This document shows, piece by piece, positions 7,738-8,021 of a stretch of DNA of 8,021 bases (position 1 is its first letter; each line of letters begins with the position of its first letter). The position numbers and the translations under genes are program-made. Source of the DNA: Pseudomonas sp. (GTDB lineage: Bacteria; Pseudomonadota; Gammaproteobacteria; Pseudomonadales; Pseudomonadaceae); assembly GCA_029239415.1 (NCBI GenBank), contig JAQZAY010000167.1, positions 1 to 8,021 on the forward strand. The letters run 5' to 3'. A model generated the notes under the pieces. It was not told where the DNA came from. It did no database searches and saw nothing but the letters and a program-made list of their open reading frames with translations.

Positions 7738-7855
7738 TGTGGGAGCAACTGTCTTCTTCTACTTGGCACATGCCTGACCGCATGGACTGATGTGTGGGCT
7801 TACCCGCGACGCAGGCGACGCCTGACAGGGCCCTATCGCTGGCAAGCCAGCTCCC
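7738..7855. repeat. REP-like composite repeat, copy 1
   Basis: A 118-base unit matching 7904-8021 at 116 of 118 positions without gaps. It is bounded by an outer inverted repeat: GTGGGAGC (7739-7746) and GCTCCCAC (7850-7857). Inside are three hairpins: GTGGG/CCCGC around CTTA (7794-7807, one G-T pair), CAGGCG/CGCCTG around a single A (7812-7824), and GCTGGC/GCCAGC around AA (7838-7851). Such cores are typical of P. putida-type REP sequences, which are non-autonomous elements mobilised by RAYT transposases encoded elsewhere. No RAYT gene lies in this window. Confidence 0.75.
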
Positions 7856-7888
7856 ACCCAGACCTCTCCAGCCGCCGGTGTAGGCATG

Positions 7889-7902
7889 GCTGCGCAAGCA
7901 GC
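7889..7902. repeat. Small hairpin between the two repeat copies
   Basis: GCTGC (7889-7893) and GCAGC (7898-7902) around GCAA, directly abutting repeat copy 2. It lies in the 48-base segment (7856-7903) separating the copies and has no equivalent in front of copy 1. It may be one end of the REP array. Confidence 0.4.
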
Positions 7903-7903
7903 T

Positions 7904-8021
7904 TGTGGGAGCAACTGTCTTTTTCTACTTGGCACATGCCTGACCGCATGGACTGATGTGTGGGCTTACCCGCGACGCAGGCGGCGCCTGACAGGGCCCT
8001 ATCGCTGGCAAGCCAGCTCCC
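7904..8021. repeat. REP-like composite repeat, copy 2 (reaches the window edge)
   Basis: Same unit as 7738-7855, displaced by exactly 166 bases. The two differences are T for C at 7922 (versus 7756) and G for A at 7984 (versus 7818). The second falls at the tip of the CAGGCG/CGCCTG hairpin and leaves its stem intact. The window ends inside the GCTCCC arm, so the array may continue. Confidence 0.75.

Noticed and set aside
7588..7956. Open frames on both strands across the repeat region (7588-7956 plus, 7533-7769 and 7655-7897 minus)
   Set aside because: They run through REP-like hairpins, lack ribosome sites, and the plus frame repeats part of its own sequence because of the 166-base duplication.
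7738..8021. CRISPR array
   Set aside because: Only two units, each 118 bases with several internal hairpins and a 48-base spacer; not the short repeat and regular spacer pattern of CRISPR, and no cas gene is near.

Overview
This is a GC-rich chromosomal window that looks like a Pseudomonas, most likely of the P. putida group. The evidence is the strong G/C third-position coding bias, a gammaproteobacterial tRNA-Asp, an HscC/J-protein/DUF1266 chaperone locus, and REP-type repeats with GTGGGAGC and GGGCTTACCCGCG cores like those scattered through P. putida-type genomes. The species assignment is an inference.

Layout, left to right: (1) the 3' half of a tRNA-Asp(GUC) gene and its intrinsic terminator; (2) hscC (+), a specialised Hsp70; (3) on the opposite strand and converging on hscC, a two-gene operon of a DUF1266 protein followed by a very long J-domain protein with two C-terminal membrane segments. 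The two genes overlap by 4 bases, and the J-protein gene overlaps hscC tail to tail by 7 bases; (4) upstream on the same minus strand, a small ParD-like ribbon-helix-helix gene overlapping a type I methionine aminopeptidase gene (map) by 4 bases, preceded by a symmetrical operator-like site; (5) divergently, a DMT/EamA-family transporter (+); (6) a non-coding tail with two nearly identical 118-base REP-like units repeating every 166 bases up to the window edge.

How they work together: hscC, the J protein and the DUF1266 protein form one chaperone module. E. coli has the same three kinds of gene at its hscC locus (hscC, djlC, ybeU). The J protein would recruit and stimulate HscC, probably at the inner membrane, while the role of DUF1266 is unknown. 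The ParD-like/map pair is built like a toxin-antitoxin operon (small DNA-binding protein first, ATGA overlap, upstream operator), but a methionine aminopeptidase with all its metal ligands intact sits where the toxin would be. No phage, insertion sequence, CRISPR array or resistance gene is visible.

The points most worth a second look are the ParD-like/map bicistron with its helically phased operator, and the J protein, which has HPE in place of HPD and is about twice as long as I recall its E. coli counterpart being.
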